Below, one piece after another: positions 46,075 to 55,504 of a DNA stretch of 64,000 bases. Location: assembly GCA_016219175.1 (NCBI GenBank), contig JACRCD010000044.1:56885-120884 (forward strand), written 5' to 3'. Made by a program: the position numbers and the translations under genes. The notes beneath the pieces are model-generated. The model saw only the letters and a list, made by a program, of their open reading frames with translations, had not been told where the DNA came from and ran no database searches. Positions within the stretch are counted from its first letter, which is position 1, and every line of letters starts with the position of its first letter. The stretch comes from Deltaproteobacteria bacterium. Lineage in GTDB: Bacteria > Desulfobacterota > Desulfobulbia > Desulfobulbales > SURF-16.

Positions 46075-47865
46075 TCACTTTTCGGCAGGCTCCGGCAGTG
46101 ACCGGCATTCCAGAAAGATGCGGGCCCGGCAGACGGCGCATATCTGTTTGTCAAGACGGCCAAAGATATCGGCAATGGCCTCGGTTTTTGATTCGTAGAT
46201 ATTATCCGTGCCGATATCAAGCAGATAGCCGGTCAGTTTGAAGTGATTGCAGATACCCTCCTTGATGTCGTACAGGTAGAGTTGCCCTCCCCCTGCCTCC
46301 TTTTCCTTGGCCAGCCGGGTAAGGAACTCGGCCCCGGCCATGTCGATGAAATTAATGCCGCTGGCCACGATGAGAAGATGTTTTTGTCCTGGGTTTTCAC
46401 CATGCATTTCCTGCAGTCGGTCCATGGCGTGGTTGACGGCGCCGAAATAGAGGGAACCGTCGATGCGCACGATTTTCAACTGCGGGCACTCGGGCAGGGC
46501 GCCATCCGTGGTAAAGGGGCGTTCCGGCAGACGCGGGTCCGGGACCCTGGCCAGAATGCGCGGATGGGAGGTGCGATTTAAGTACACCACCAGAGAAAGG
46601 ATGACACCCAGCAGGATGGCGAATTCCAGTTCCAGAAAGAGGGTGGCCAGAAAGGTGGTGGTCATGATCACGCTTTCCGCGAAGCTGGTTTTGAAAATTC
46701 TGGTGATGTGACGGAAATCAATGAGGCCCCAGGCCACCAGAAAAAGGATGCCCGACATGGCGGCGTTGGGAAGATAGATGGCCAGGGGAGCGACCAGGAT
46801 GACAACAACGATCAGCAGGCCGCCGGCAAAGATGGCGGCCAGGGGCGTCTTGGCCCCGGCCTGGTAATTCAAGCCGCTCCGGTTGAATGAACCGGTTGCC
46901 ACATAGCCGGAGAAAAAGCAGCCGATGATATTTGACAGCCCCTGGCCGATGAACTCCTGGTTGCCGTCCAGGTTCTGTCCTGTCCGATCCGCCAGGGAGC
47001 GGGCGATGGACACGGCCTCGGTCAGGGCAAAGAGTGTTGTCGCCAGGGTGGCCGGGGCCAGCAGCTGGATATTGTGCAGGGTGAAATGGGGGGCGGACAG
47101 GGGAGGAAGGGTGGCGGGCAGGGCGCCCACCGAGGCGATCTGCGTCACCTCTGGCCCCATGAGGCGGGACATGACCAGGGCGGAAGCGCTGCCCACCAGC
47201 ATGGAAACGATCATGAAAGGGAATTTCGGCCAGAAACGCCGGACCAGCAACCCGGAAATCAAGGTGATCACGCCGACCGAGGTCACATAGGGGTTGATTT
47301 CCCGCCAGTGGCTTATGACATTATAGACCGTCACATGGAAATGGCTGGTGCGGGGCAGAATGAGTCCGAGAAAATGTTTGAACTGGCTGGAGGCAATGAG
47401 AATGGCGGCCCCGGCTGTGAAGCCTACCACCACGGAATGAGAGATGAAATTGACCAGGGCGCCGAAACGGGCCAACCCCATGACCAGCTGGAGCAGACCC
47501 ACCATCATGGTCATGGTCAGGGCCAGCTGCACGTACTCCACGCTGCCCGGTTCCGCATGGATGCTGAGCGACGAAAAGAGGACGATGGAGGCCGCGGTGG
47601 TCGGGCCGGAAACCAGCAGCCAGGAGGAGCCGAAAAGCGCGGCCACGATGGCCGGCACCATGCCGGCGTAAAGACCGTATTCCGGCGGCATGCCGGCAAT
47701 GGTGGCAAAGGCCACGCCCTGGGGCAGGGCGACGATTGCGCCGGTGAGGCCGGCCAGCAGGTCGGCGCGCAGGGTTCGGGGCGTGACCTTGGGCCACCAC
47801 TTCAAAAACGGCAGAAAAATGTTCTGCCAGCCTTGCTGCCGCGGCCGGTAATCTCTTATTTCCAT
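46075..47865 (-). CDS. SulP-family anion transporter with STAS domain
   Basis: A 596-residue membrane protein. Ten or more helices carry SulP signatures: LLAGLTGAIVALPQGVAFA, PPEYGLYAGMVPAIVAALFG, and SGPTTAASIVLFS. The C-terminal STAS domain includes IVRIDGSLYFGAVNHA and VASGINFIDMAGAEFLTRL. It carries sulfate, bicarbonate or another dicarboxylate; the ion cannot be read from the sequence, though sulfate would suit a sulfur-cycling organism. It heads the minus-strand run with DUF202 and HD-GYP. Confidence 0.93.
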   Translation of the reverse strand: MEIRDYRPRQQGWQNIFLPFLKWWPKVTPRTLRADLLAGLTGAIVALPQGVAFATIAGMPPEYGLYAGMVPAIVAALFGSSWLLVSGPTTAASIVLFSSLSIHAEPGSVEYVQLALTMTMMVGLLQLVMGLARFGALVNFISHSVVVGFTAGAAILIASSQFKHFLGLILPRTSHFHVTVYNVISHWREINPYVTSVGVITLISGLLVRRFWPKFPFMIVSMLVGSASALVMSRLMGPEVTQIASVGALPATLPPLSAPHFTLHNIQLLAPATLATTLFALTEAVSIARSLADRTGQNLDGNQEFIGQGLSNIIGCFFSGYVATGSFNRSGLNYQAGAKTPLAAIFAGGLLIVVVILVAPLAIYLPNAAMSGILFLVAWGLIDFRHITRIFKTSFAESVIMTTTFLATLFLELEFAILLGVILSLVVYLNRTSHPRILARVPDPRLPERPFTTDGALPECPQLKIVRIDGSLYFGAVNHAMDRLQEMHGENPGQKHLLIVASGINFIDMAGAEFLTRLAKEKEAGGGQLYLYDIKEGICNHFKLTGYLLDIGTDNIYESKTEAIADIFGRLDKQICAVCRARIFLECRSLPEPAEK

Positions 47866-48227
47866 TTGTATTGTCCTGTTTTTTCCATGGTATATGTTTC
47901 TGTTATATCACGCAAGGGGCGGAAAGAGGAAAACAAAACGCATTTATTCCGTGCAGTCGTGCCTCGACAATGGTATTGATGGGTTATAAAAGGCAGCAAC
48001 CCTTTGGTTTTTGTGAGAAATTTGTAGCGCCGCTCAAATTCGCTTGAAAGTTGCCGAAGCATGGGGTAATCACCATATGGTGCTACTTTGTATCATCTGG
48101 GGTCGGCTGGGCGGGGTATAAAAAATGACGAAGCGGGATAAAGCGGTTGAGATCATGTTCTGAAATGACGATAGGAAAGAGCAAGCGCTGCCGTTGAAAA
48201 ATGTGAAAAATATCATGAGGGTGACAA
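47866..48227. other. Divergent intergenic region
   Basis: This separates the SulP transporter (minus) and a PilZ gene (plus). It holds a perfect 12-bp palindrome CACCATATGGTG at 48071-48082, a candidate operator, and the ribosome site GAGGG before 48228. I see no gene or RNA. Confidence 0.4.
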
Positions 48228-48551
48228 ATGAAGAGTACAGTATTTGGTGAAGCCGGAGAGCTGATGGCCGATGGCCGGCTTTCCAGGAGGATTTCCGCCG
48301 AGGAGTTTGATGGAAATTCTCTGTTATCCTTGACAATACACAACCTTGCCATGGACACCTCCGAGGCGTGGCTCCTTAATATCAGCGACACCGGCATGGC
48401 GGTCACCACCCCATGCGCCCTTGAGCTTGGGCAGATGGTGGGAATTGCCGCACGGTTCAAGAAGAGAATTCCCAATAAGGCAGTGGTGATGTGGTCGTTG
48501 CAGGAAAACGGGGAATATCGTTCCGGTTTGAAATTTGTCAGTGCCATGTGA
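48228..48551 (+). CDS. PilZ domain protein
   Basis: A 107-residue single-domain protein. ADGRLSRRISAEE may be a weak RxxxR motif, and LLNISDTGMAV is a good (D/N)xSxxG motif. The remainder follows the PilZ barrel (AVVMWSLQENGEYRSGLKFV). Cyclic-di-GMP binding is likely but less sure than for the gene at 18014. It stands alone, with a terminator following at 48578. Confidence 0.78.
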   Translation: MKSTVFGEAGELMADGRLSRRISAEEFDGNSLLSLTIHNLAMDTSEAWLLNISDTGMAVTTPCALELGQMVGIAARFKKRIPNKAVVMWSLQENGEYRSGLKFVSAM

Positions 48552-48577
48552 TTTTTTTTTTATATAAACCGCCAATC

Positions 48578-48621
48578 GCCCAGGTTTTCGCAAGGATTTT
48601 GTGAAACCCGGGCTTTTTTTT
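48578..48621 (+). terminator. Intrinsic terminator after PilZ gene
   Basis: GCCCAGGTTT pairs with AAACCCGGGC (one mismatch) and is followed by TTTTTTTTG. The rest of the gap to 48860 contains a possible promoter (TTGACT, 17 bases, TAGGCT near 48636) and an 8-bp inverted repeat AAACTCTC/GAGAGTTT, neither convincing. Confidence 0.8.
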
Positions 48622-48859
48622 GTTTTTTCCGGTGTTGACTTGCAGAGCCCGATTCATTAGGCTTTCTGGAAACCACTCAGGTCTTTTCGTTGAAAGTCCT
48701 GTTCCCTTTTTAGGAAACTCTCTTTCGTGCTTCGTTGTTCCTGCTCGCAGGGCTATGAGAGTTTGCCCATGGACTGAAGGCTAGAGGGCGGTCGGTCCTG
48801 ATATAACCATATGACGCCGCGCTGCCGGCCCTTCAGCCGCCAGCCCCACCGGAGCAAAC

Positions 48860-51328
48860 ATGGGACAGAAGTCCGATCAAAACGTCTTTGTCAGGTTTGA
48901 CAGACTGCGGGACAGTCTGAAACAAATTGTTTTCGATCAGGATCTGGCCGTGGATGAGGTGGTGGATGCCTTCCTGCACATGGCTTATAAACCGGTCGAA
49001 TCCCCTCCCAAGGCGATTTTCACCTTCCTTGGCCCTCCTTCCGCGGGCAAGACCTACCTTGGCCGCACCCTGTCAGCCCAGCTCTCGGAATATTCGGCTT
49101 TCAAGCTGTTTGATATGGAGCAGTTCAGTGATCCTGAAAGCGGGACTCAGCTGCTGGGACAGAGACTGACCGTTGACGGCGGCGTCCAGGATGGAGAGTT
49201 GCCCTGTTTTATCAGGGAGCACCCGAAAGCAATCATTCTCTTTGATGCCATTGAGAAGGCGGACAATCAGCTGCAGCTAGCCCTGCTCAATCTGTTCACC
49301 CGCCGTGAGGAGGACAGCGGCGTCAACTGCGGCGAAGTAATCGTGATTTTTACCTCCAGCCTTGGCAGCGGTTTTTTTCAGGACAGAAAATACCGGCAGG
49401 ACTTCAAGGAAAACAAGCTGCGGGCCCAGGCCCTGGTTATGGAGGCCATCTCCAAGGAAAAAAAAACCGTGTACGACAGCGTGCAGCCGGCTCTGGCTCC
49501 CGGTTTGCTTGCCGCCATGGCCAGGAATTTTATCATCCTGTTCAAACCGTTAAGTCTTGAAACCATGGCCCGCATCGGCGGGCAGGCCTTGAATAGTCAT
49601 GCCGAGCAGTTTGCCAAACTAAGCGGAATGAAAGTGGAATACCATGATTTCGCTCGCCTTGTCACCCTGCTGACCCTGTCCTTTTCTCCGGATATAAGCG
49701 CCACCAGGGTAAGGCAGAAACTGCCCGATCTCGTTCTCGGCAGAATCATTAATCTGGTCCGGGACCAGAGGAAATATCCCCGTCACATCGTCTGCGGACT
49801 CTCCCGGCAGGCCCAGACCTTTCTGGAGAAAATTCTCCGGGATAAAGAGGCGCTGCTGCAGAGACTTTATAAAAAGAACGAAACCGTGGAGATTTCCTGG
49901 AAAGAGACGTGGTGCGGGGAGAAACTCACCTGCACCATCAACCGGGCGGAACTGAAAAGATTGCCGCCGGCCAGCGGTTTTTTCAGGGAGCCGTTGCCGA
50001 ATATGGAGTTCTCCACTCTTGAGTTTAAAGACATCGCAGGCAACAAGGCCACCAAAAAAAATCTAAAACAGATTGTCAGAATTCTTAAGGAACCGGAGCT
50101 GGTCAAGAAATTCGGCATCGACATGCCGAAGGGATTGCTGCTGTATGGGCCGGCCGGCGTGGGCAAGACGATGCTGGCCAAGGCCTTTGCCCGGGAGACG
50201 GAAAGACCCTACGTCTATGTCTCCAGGAGCAATCTTTTTGATGCGGACTACATCCGCCATGCCTATGCCAAGGCCCGGGAGTTCGCTCCGAGCATAGTCT
50301 TTCTTGACGGCATTGATGTCAAGGGACTTATCGAGGGCGTCTATGCCTCCATGCCCGATGATCAGCTGATCCTGGAGATTGACACCTTGTCCGCTGACCC
50401 TGCTGACTCCGTCTTCACCGTGGCCACTGCCCAGAACAGGGACGATGTCAGTGCCCGGGTCATCGCCCCGAACAGGATTGACACCTTTGTCGAGGTTCCC
50501 GAGCTTGACCGGGACGCCAGGCGTTTTTTCATTGAAAAGATTCTGGAAAAACCCAATGACGGGAAAATCAACGTGGAGAGGGTGATCCGTTATATCTCCG
50601 GCATGAGCGGCTACGACCTGCAGCGCATCGGCAAGGAGGCCTCTCTTTACGCCATCCGCAATGATCTTGACTGTATTACCGAAGAGATCCTCATCGAGGA
50701 AATAAACATTATCAAGTACGGTTACAAGCTGGAGAAAAAGCACATCCGCAATCTTGAGCAGGATCTGAAGATTACCGCCTTTCATGAGGCCGGCCATGCC
50801 GTCCTGTCCCATCTCCTGCTGCCGGATATCAAAATCGAGCAGGTGACCATCGCCCCCAGGCTGAAATCCATGGGATTCATCTCGTACAGCATGGGTGAGT
50901 TCCCCGGCAATATCTCCAAGGAGGAGGTGTTCGACAATATCTGCGTACTTCTCGGCGGCCGGGCCTCCAGCATCAGAAAGTTCGGCGCCAGGGGGATTGA
51001 CACCGGCGCGGTAAACGATCTGGAGGTTGCCACCCATCAAGCCTATGCCGCTGTCGCCAGTCTCGGCATGGATGAGGAAATCGGCTATGTCCACACGGAC
51101 ACCCTGTCCCAGAATGTGAGCAGGCAGATGTTTCTGTCCAAGGTTGAGGCGAGGGTCAGTCATTGGATGAAGGAGGCGGCCGCCAAGGCTGAGGTGCTCG
51201 TTGAAAAACACTGGGCCAGGGTTGAACGGCTGGCGTCTGTCCTCATCCGGCAGGAAATTGTCGATGGCGCCGAGCTGGAGAAGATCATGAAGGAGGGAGT
51301 GACAAAGGTTCAGGGGGTAAGGAATTGA
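48860..51328 (+). CDS. Chimeric ClpB-like AAA + FtsH-like AAA + M41 zinc protease
   Basis: An 822-residue protein with no membrane helix. Residues about 20-310 form a Clp/AAA_2 module with Walker A GPPSAGKT (58-65) and Walker B IILFDA, where Asp129 stays but the catalytic Glu is Ala130. Residues about 385-620 form an FtsH-type AAA module with Walker A GPAGVGKT (430-437) and Walker B IVFLDG, where Asp483 stays but the Glu is Gly484. The arginine-finger segment VIAPNRIDT keeps only one of the usual arginines. Residues about 625-822 are an M41 peptidase with intact HEAGH (642-646) and the third zinc ligand Asp720 in TGAVND. Protease activity is expected; ATP hydrolysis is doubtful. Real FtsH is membrane-bound with one AAA domain. 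Confidence 0.9.
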   Translation: MGQKSDQNVFVRFDRLRDSLKQIVFDQDLAVDEVVDAFLHMAYKPVESPPKAIFTFLGPPSAGKTYLGRTLSAQLSEYSAFKLFDMEQFSDPESGTQLLGQRLTVDGGVQDGELPCFIREHPKAIILFDAIEKADNQLQLALLNLFTRREEDSGVNCGEVIVIFTSSLGSGFFQDRKYRQDFKENKLRAQALVMEAISKEKKTVYDSVQPALAPGLLAAMARNFIILFKPLSLETMARIGGQALNSHAEQFAKLSGMKVEYHDFARLVTLLTLSFSPDISATRVRQKLPDLVLGRIINLVRDQRKYPRHIVCGLSRQAQTFLEKILRDKEALLQRLYKKNETVEISWKETWCGEKLTCTINRAELKRLPPASGFFREPLPNMEFSTLEFKDIAGNKATKKNLKQIVRILKEPELVKKFGIDMPKGLLLYGPAGVGKTMLAKAFARETERPYVYVSRSNLFDADYIRHAYAKAREFAPSIVFLDGIDVKGLIEGVYASMPDDQLILEIDTLSADPADSVFTVATAQNRDDVSARVIAPNRIDTFVEVPELDRDARRFFIEKILEKPNDGKINVERVIRYISGMSGYDLQRIGKEASLYAIRNDLDCITEEILIEEINIIKYGYKLEKKHIRNLEQDLKITAFHEAGHAVLSHLLLPDIKIEQVTIAPRLKSMGFISYSMGEFPGNISKEEVFDNICVLLGGRASSIRKFGARGIDTGAVNDLEVATHQAYAAVASLGMDEEIGYVHTDTLSQNVSRQMFLSKVEARVSHWMKEAAAKAEVLVEKHWARVERLASVLIRQEIVDGAELEKIMKEGVTKVQGVRN

Positions 51329-51510
51329 GCTGCGTTTATTTTCCTTTACCGTCAATGGAAGGGCGGATGAAATCCTTTGGTTTTCCACGCACCGCATCTA
51401 AAAAAAATACAGTGAAAGGCATGGAAAAAATATGCAGGGAATAAGCTGAAATGGTAAAGATGCAGGTGTGACAGTGGCGCTGATAAAAATCTAATGCTTG
51501 AGGAAAAAAC

Positions 51511-51903
51511 ATGAAATTGATGCGGAAAACCATAGCCCTTGCCCTGATGACCCTCCTTGCCGCCTTCACGGCCGGTTGCGAACAGAAAAAGGAAGAAGCT
51601 CAAGTCGCTCCCGCGGTAAAGAGTGCCCCCGCCGCAACGGATAAGGCGCCCGCGATAGCGGTGCAGCCGTCCGCAGCCGAGGAAAAGGTTCCCGCGGCGG
51701 TGGAACAAGCGCCGGCGGGAGAGGATAAGCTTCCAGGGGCCGAGATCCTGACGCCGGAGGAAGAGGAAAAGCTTCCAGGGGAAGAGATCCTGGCGCCTGA
51801 GGAGGAAGAGGTAGAGATCCCCTCGCCTGACGCCGAACCGGAGGGCGCGGCCGGAGAAAGAGGTCAGGCCCCTGCCTCAAGCGGGCCAGCCGGGCAGAGG
51901 TAA
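51511..51903 (+). CDS. Pro/Glu-rich lipoprotein with internal repeat
   Basis: A 130-residue protein. A lipoprotein signal peptide ends at the lipobox TAGC (Cys23). The mature chain is low-complexity, rich in Ala, Pro and Glu, with a repeated unit (KLPGAEILTPEEEE, then KLPGEEILAPEEEE). The matching DNA is a 45-bp direct repeat at about 51727-51812. No fold is recognisable; the acidic tail probably extends into the periplasm. It lies 182 bp after the chimeric protease and before a terminator. Confidence 0.7.
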   Translation: MKLMRKTIALALMTLLAAFTAGCEQKKEEAQVAPAVKSAPAATDKAPAIAVQPSAAEEKVPAAVEQAPAGEDKLPGAEILTPEEEEKLPGEEILAPEEEEVEIPSPDAEPEGAAGERGQAPASSGPAGQR

Positions 51904-51915
51904 TTCAGAATGACA

Positions 51916-51952
51916 AAGCCCGGGGGCGGTTAGGAAGCGCCCCTGGGCTTTT
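51916..51952. terminator. Terminator between convergent genes
   Basis: AAGCCCGGGGGCG pairs with CGCCCCTGGGCTT (one G-T pair) with a 9-base loop. Short T runs follow on both strands (TTTTG on plus; TTTGTC on minus). It serves the lipoprotein and the convergent cNMP-binding gene. Confidence 0.75.
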
Positions 51953-51965
51953 GCTCATGCAGAAG

Positions 51966-53060
51966 CTATTCATCCCCATCTTCTTCTTCATCCGGGCAGC
52001 TTTCCTCATCAACCCGCCGGAGACCGTCCATTACCAGCTTCATGAACTCGCCGATTTCCGCGGCCTTCATTTCCTCGGGTGATAGACCGGGGCTGAATTT
52101 GAAGCGGCCTCCTTTTTTTTCCGCGATGATGTGGTACAACGCCTCCTGATTCTTCTCTCCCGCGTAACTGGCATTGATGATGCAACCTTCCCGGAAAGAG
52201 ATGCGGGCCTCACCTTTCAGGAATTCAATGGAGAGTACCCCTGTTTTGCTGTTCATGTGGAAGATCTGGAACAGGTCCACCTGGGGTATTTCATCCAGGG
52301 AGCCGCTCATGGCGGAGGCTATTTCCTGCAGACGCGCGGCGTTGCTCCTGGTGAGCCGGTCGGAGAGGAGGCGGATAAAATAAACATAGAGCGAAGGATT
52401 GTCGCTCAGCAGTTTTTTCATCTCATCCCCGTTGATGGTCAGCGCCTCGGTGGTGTCAATGGCCCTGACCGTGGCGCAAACGGCCTGGGAGGTAAACTGG
52501 CTCATCTCACCCAGCACCTCGCCGCGGCCCAGCACGGCAATCCTCTCCTCGCCGTCCAGCACCGCCACCTTGCCCGACAGGATGATGACCACATAGCGGC
52601 CTTCCTCTCCCTTGCGGAATATGTCGGAGTTCGGGGTAAATTTTCGGTAGGTGAAACAGGGCAGGACCTTGGCCAGGTTTTCTTTATTCAGGGCCTGGAA
52701 GATACCGATATTTTCCATTCCGTCAGCCAGCCGGTGGGGAAGATGCGTTTGCGTGCCGAGGATCTGCGCCAGGGAAACAGCAGCTTCATCCTGCGAGGCC
52801 GCCTTGTTGAAATTCATTTTGAACTTGATAAGACCGGAACAGCCGGAGCAGCTGAAGAGCTTGTCGGAGCTCGATTCTGCCTTGTCCTGGGAGAGCAGGG
52901 AAAAGAGCAGTTCCGTCATTTCCCTGGCCAGGATAAGGCAGACAGGTTTATTGCCGGGGACCAGCAGGGCCTTATCCGTCAGCTCCAGATTTTCGTTGAG
53001 TTCATAGAGAGGACACTTCTTGTTCTCAACAATTTGGAAGATTGCCTTAAAAGCGCTCAT
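51966..53060 (-). CDS. Cyclic-nucleotide-binding and DUF4388 protein
   Basis: A 364-residue protein. Residues about 115-240 form a cNMP-binding (CAP effector) fold: DIFRKGEEGRYVVIILSGKV, then GRGEVLGEMSQFTSQAVCAT in the phosphate-binding cassette. Residues about 255-350 match DUF4388/PATAN (VDLFQIFHMNSKTGVLSIEF, ISFREGCIINASYAGEKNQE). There is no helix-turn-helix, so it is a signalling adaptor. The N-terminal 110 residues contain CSGCSGLIKF. It is divergent from the E2-fold gene. Confidence 0.85.
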   Translation of the reverse strand: MSAFKAIFQIVENKKCPLYELNENLELTDKALLVPGNKPVCLILAREMTELLFSLLSQDKAESSSDKLFSCSGCSGLIKFKMNFNKAASQDEAAVSLAQILGTQTHLPHRLADGMENIGIFQALNKENLAKVLPCFTYRKFTPNSDIFRKGEEGRYVVIILSGKVAVLDGEERIAVLGRGEVLGEMSQFTSQAVCATVRAIDTTEALTINGDEMKKLLSDNPSLYVYFIRLLSDRLTRSNAARLQEIASAMSGSLDEIPQVDLFQIFHMNSKTGVLSIEFLKGEARISFREGCIINASYAGEKNQEALYHIIAEKKGGRFKFSPGLSPEEMKAAEIGEFMKLVMDGLRRVDEESCPDEEEDGDE

Positions 53061-53294
53061 TATAATATGTTTTCCATGAGGTGTTGTTTTTCGTAGCTCC
53101 CGTACAGTTAATTCTTGTTCTTAGCTGTATCTTTAGCTATTGTTTTGGTAGCTGTACAGGTGTTTAGACGGAAGGTTGCCGGCTGGAAAACCGGTGCTAA
53201 AAACATATATGAAGTGAGTTCCAGCCCTGCGGCCCATAGTCCGCGGCCCCACATCCGAGTCATTAACTTACCATTTTTCCGGGATTTTTCCTCT

Positions 53295-55343
53295 ATGTCC
53301 GTATCCAATAGCCATCTGGCGGAAGAATATGATGAGATCAAGAACAGATTTTCAGCCTCTCCTTATATTCGGATTCTTGCCACCACTGGAACTCCTCCGG
53401 AAAGTTATGAAATTGAATACCGGGTCAAAGGCCTAAGCAAGGTTGCCGAAGGGCGGGCTGTTACCGTAGACACCCATCGGGTGCAAATTGTTCTGCCCTT
53501 CGGTTATCCTCATTTTCCGCCCAATTGTAAACCGCTTACCGCAATTTTTCATCCTGATTTTGATCCTGACGCCATCTGCATCGGCGATTTCTGGAACAGT
53601 TCTCCTTCCCTGGCGGATCTCATCGTCCATATCGGCAAGCTGATCAGTTATCAGGCCTGGAGCATGGAAGATGTCTTTAACCTTGAAGCGCTCAACTGGG
53701 CGAAAGCAAACACCGAACTTCTGCCGCTTGACAGGGCTGACTTCACGGCGAGGGTGGAGCAACGGGATGAAGAACCTGCTTTGTCTGCTGGTGATGTGAA
53801 TGAAAGCAAAGGGTCATCCCCTGTCCAGCCCGGTGAGGCGGAGATTGCCTCTCCGGCTGCCGCAATAGCGCCAACGCCCCCGGTTCACCGGGACAGAGGC
53901 CCGGGAAAAGCCCGGACATTAATGAAGTGCGCCGGCGCGGTGCTTTTGTTCGCTTGCGCCTTTGGAGCCCTGGTGATGTTTGATTTTTATCATTATGACA
54001 GGGCAAAGCGCACATGGAGCGAGGTGGCCTCCCTGGTTGGTCAAAACAACTATGTTGAGGCCGACACGCGGCTCAAGTCAGCCCAGGCCTTGCTGGATAA
54101 GGTGCTGTTGGTCAAAAAAAGCGAAAGGCTGGCCCTGCGGCAGGAGATTAGTAAGCTCCGCGATTCACAACCCTTTAAAGAAGGGGTGAGCGGCAGAAGT
54201 CTGGTGGATGGCCGTTATGTGACAGCCAAGGAACAGCAGGAAATCAAAGAGGTGTCCGAACTGCTGGCCGAAGGGGAAACGCTTGCCGCGGCGGAGAGAT
54301 GGGCCGAGGCCGTTGAGGTGTACGGCAAGGCGGCGGCAAGAAGTGCAACGCTCGGTCCCCTTGCCCCCATGCCGGCTGAGCGGGTCGATGGCTTGCTGAA
54401 GGAAAGCCGCGTTCATGAGCAGATCTCGACCGGCAACGCCTACAGGTCTGAAAAAAAATGGGACAAGGCCTTGAACCATTTTGAAGAGGCTTTGGCATTG
54501 CTGGACGGGATGCAGGGTGAGCAGTGGCTGACCACCAGAAGTGAGGTCGAGGTGCTCATCGGCGAGTCTGGTTTTTTGACGCATGTAGAGCAGGGCAACG
54601 GTTTTTTTTCAGGCAAACAATGGTCCCAGGCCGCAACCAGCTATGACAAGGCCTTGAAGATGATCAAGTTAAAGCGTGAGGAAGGGGACTTTGATGTGAA
54701 AAAAGTCGCGGGACAGCGCGATCTGGCCCGATTTAATGCGTTCTATGAGACAGGGCTGGCGGATTTCACCGGCGGGCGCTGGGATGGGGCCATCGCTAAC
54801 CTTGAGAAGAGTGAAGCGCTGCTGGCTACCGCCAGTGCAGCCGGAACCCTGCGTGATATTACCGCAAGCAGTATCAAACGAAAAATTCTCAAAGCGCAGG
54901 TGAACCGGGGAGAGGAGGCGGTGGCGGCCTATCTTGAAGAGGAAAAATACGGCCAGGCCAGCGCGGCCCTGAAATCCCTGGTCGGTTTGATAGACAAAAG
55001 CCCTTTCGCATCCGAAAAGGAGTTTGCGCAGGTGAGAAATTCGGCTGCGGACAGAATGATCAAAAACCGGTTTCTTGATGAAATCCAGCAAAAGATAACC
55101 TATCTGCACGGCAGATATGAGGCTGTTTTCAAGGAATTTTTCCCCTCTGTCGCCCGCTCGAAACTTTCCGACCCGCAAATCACCTTTGTCAAACAGGAAG
55201 GAAATCTTCTCGTTTTTAAAATGCAATGCCAGGAAGAGGTCAGAAGTCAGAATTTTACCCTGGAGATGATCTACCAGTATGACACGAAATCCGGGGAATG
55301 GAGCGCCCGTCCCCAGGCAGAAGGCAACACGGACGACAGGTGA
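53295..55343 (+). CDS. E2 (ubiquitin-conjugating) fold - membrane helix - TPR-like protein
   Basis: A 682-residue protein. Residues about 8-150 follow the E2/UBC fold: HRVQIVLPFGYPHFPPNC corresponds to the E2 strand and YPxxPP turn, IFHPDF to the HPN motif (His86-Pro87-Asp88), and AICIGDFW carries a cysteine (Cys95) where E2 enzymes have the catalytic one. After a Pro/Ala linker comes one membrane helix (about 211-229), then about 450 residues of helical TPR-like repeats such as SEKKWDKALNHFEEALALL and SGKQWSQAATSYDKALKMI. The frame stays open upstream to a TTG at 53115, which would add a hydrophobic start; neither start has a good ribosome site. No E1, ubiquitin-like or JAB gene is visible nearby. 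Confidence 0.78.
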   Translation: MSVSNSHLAEEYDEIKNRFSASPYIRILATTGTPPESYEIEYRVKGLSKVAEGRAVTVDTHRVQIVLPFGYPHFPPNCKPLTAIFHPDFDPDAICIGDFWNSSPSLADLIVHIGKLISYQAWSMEDVFNLEALNWAKANTELLPLDRADFTARVEQRDEEPALSAGDVNESKGSSPVQPGEAEIASPAAAIAPTPPVHRDRGPGKARTLMKCAGAVLLFACAFGALVMFDFYHYDRAKRTWSEVASLVGQNNYVEADTRLKSAQALLDKVLLVKKSERLALRQEISKLRDSQPFKEGVSGRSLVDGRYVTAKEQQEIKEVSELLAEGETLAAAERWAEAVEVYGKAAARSATLGPLAPMPAERVDGLLKESRVHEQISTGNAYRSEKKWDKALNHFEEALALLDGMQGEQWLTTRSEVEVLIGESGFLTHVEQGNGFFSGKQWSQAATSYDKALKMIKLKREEGDFDVKKVAGQRDLARFNAFYETGLADFTGGRWDGAIANLEKSEALLATASAAGTLRDITASSIKRKILKAQVNRGEEAVAAYLEEEKYGQASAALKSLVGLIDKSPFASEKEFAQVRNSAADRMIKNRFLDEIQQKITYLHGRYEAVFKEFFPSVARSKLSDPQITFVKQEGNLLVFKMQCQEEVRSQNFTLEMIYQYDTKSGEWSARPQAEGNTDDR

Positions 55344-55504
55344 GCCTGACGGGTATTGTTCATTTTTTTCCTGGTTGCCATGCAACCATCTTCCGCTTCT
55401 CAACGTCTTTAACAACATGACAGGGTTTGTTAAGATTTTTTTCCGCTGAGGTGACCGGCATGGAATATGGCAGCAGAAACTGGAAGCTAAGTAGGGAATC
55501 AGCA

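Noticed and set aside
48071..48082. CACCATATGGTG palindrome as a named regulator site.
   Set aside because: It is a perfect palindrome but occurs once and matches no operator I know; kept only as a note.
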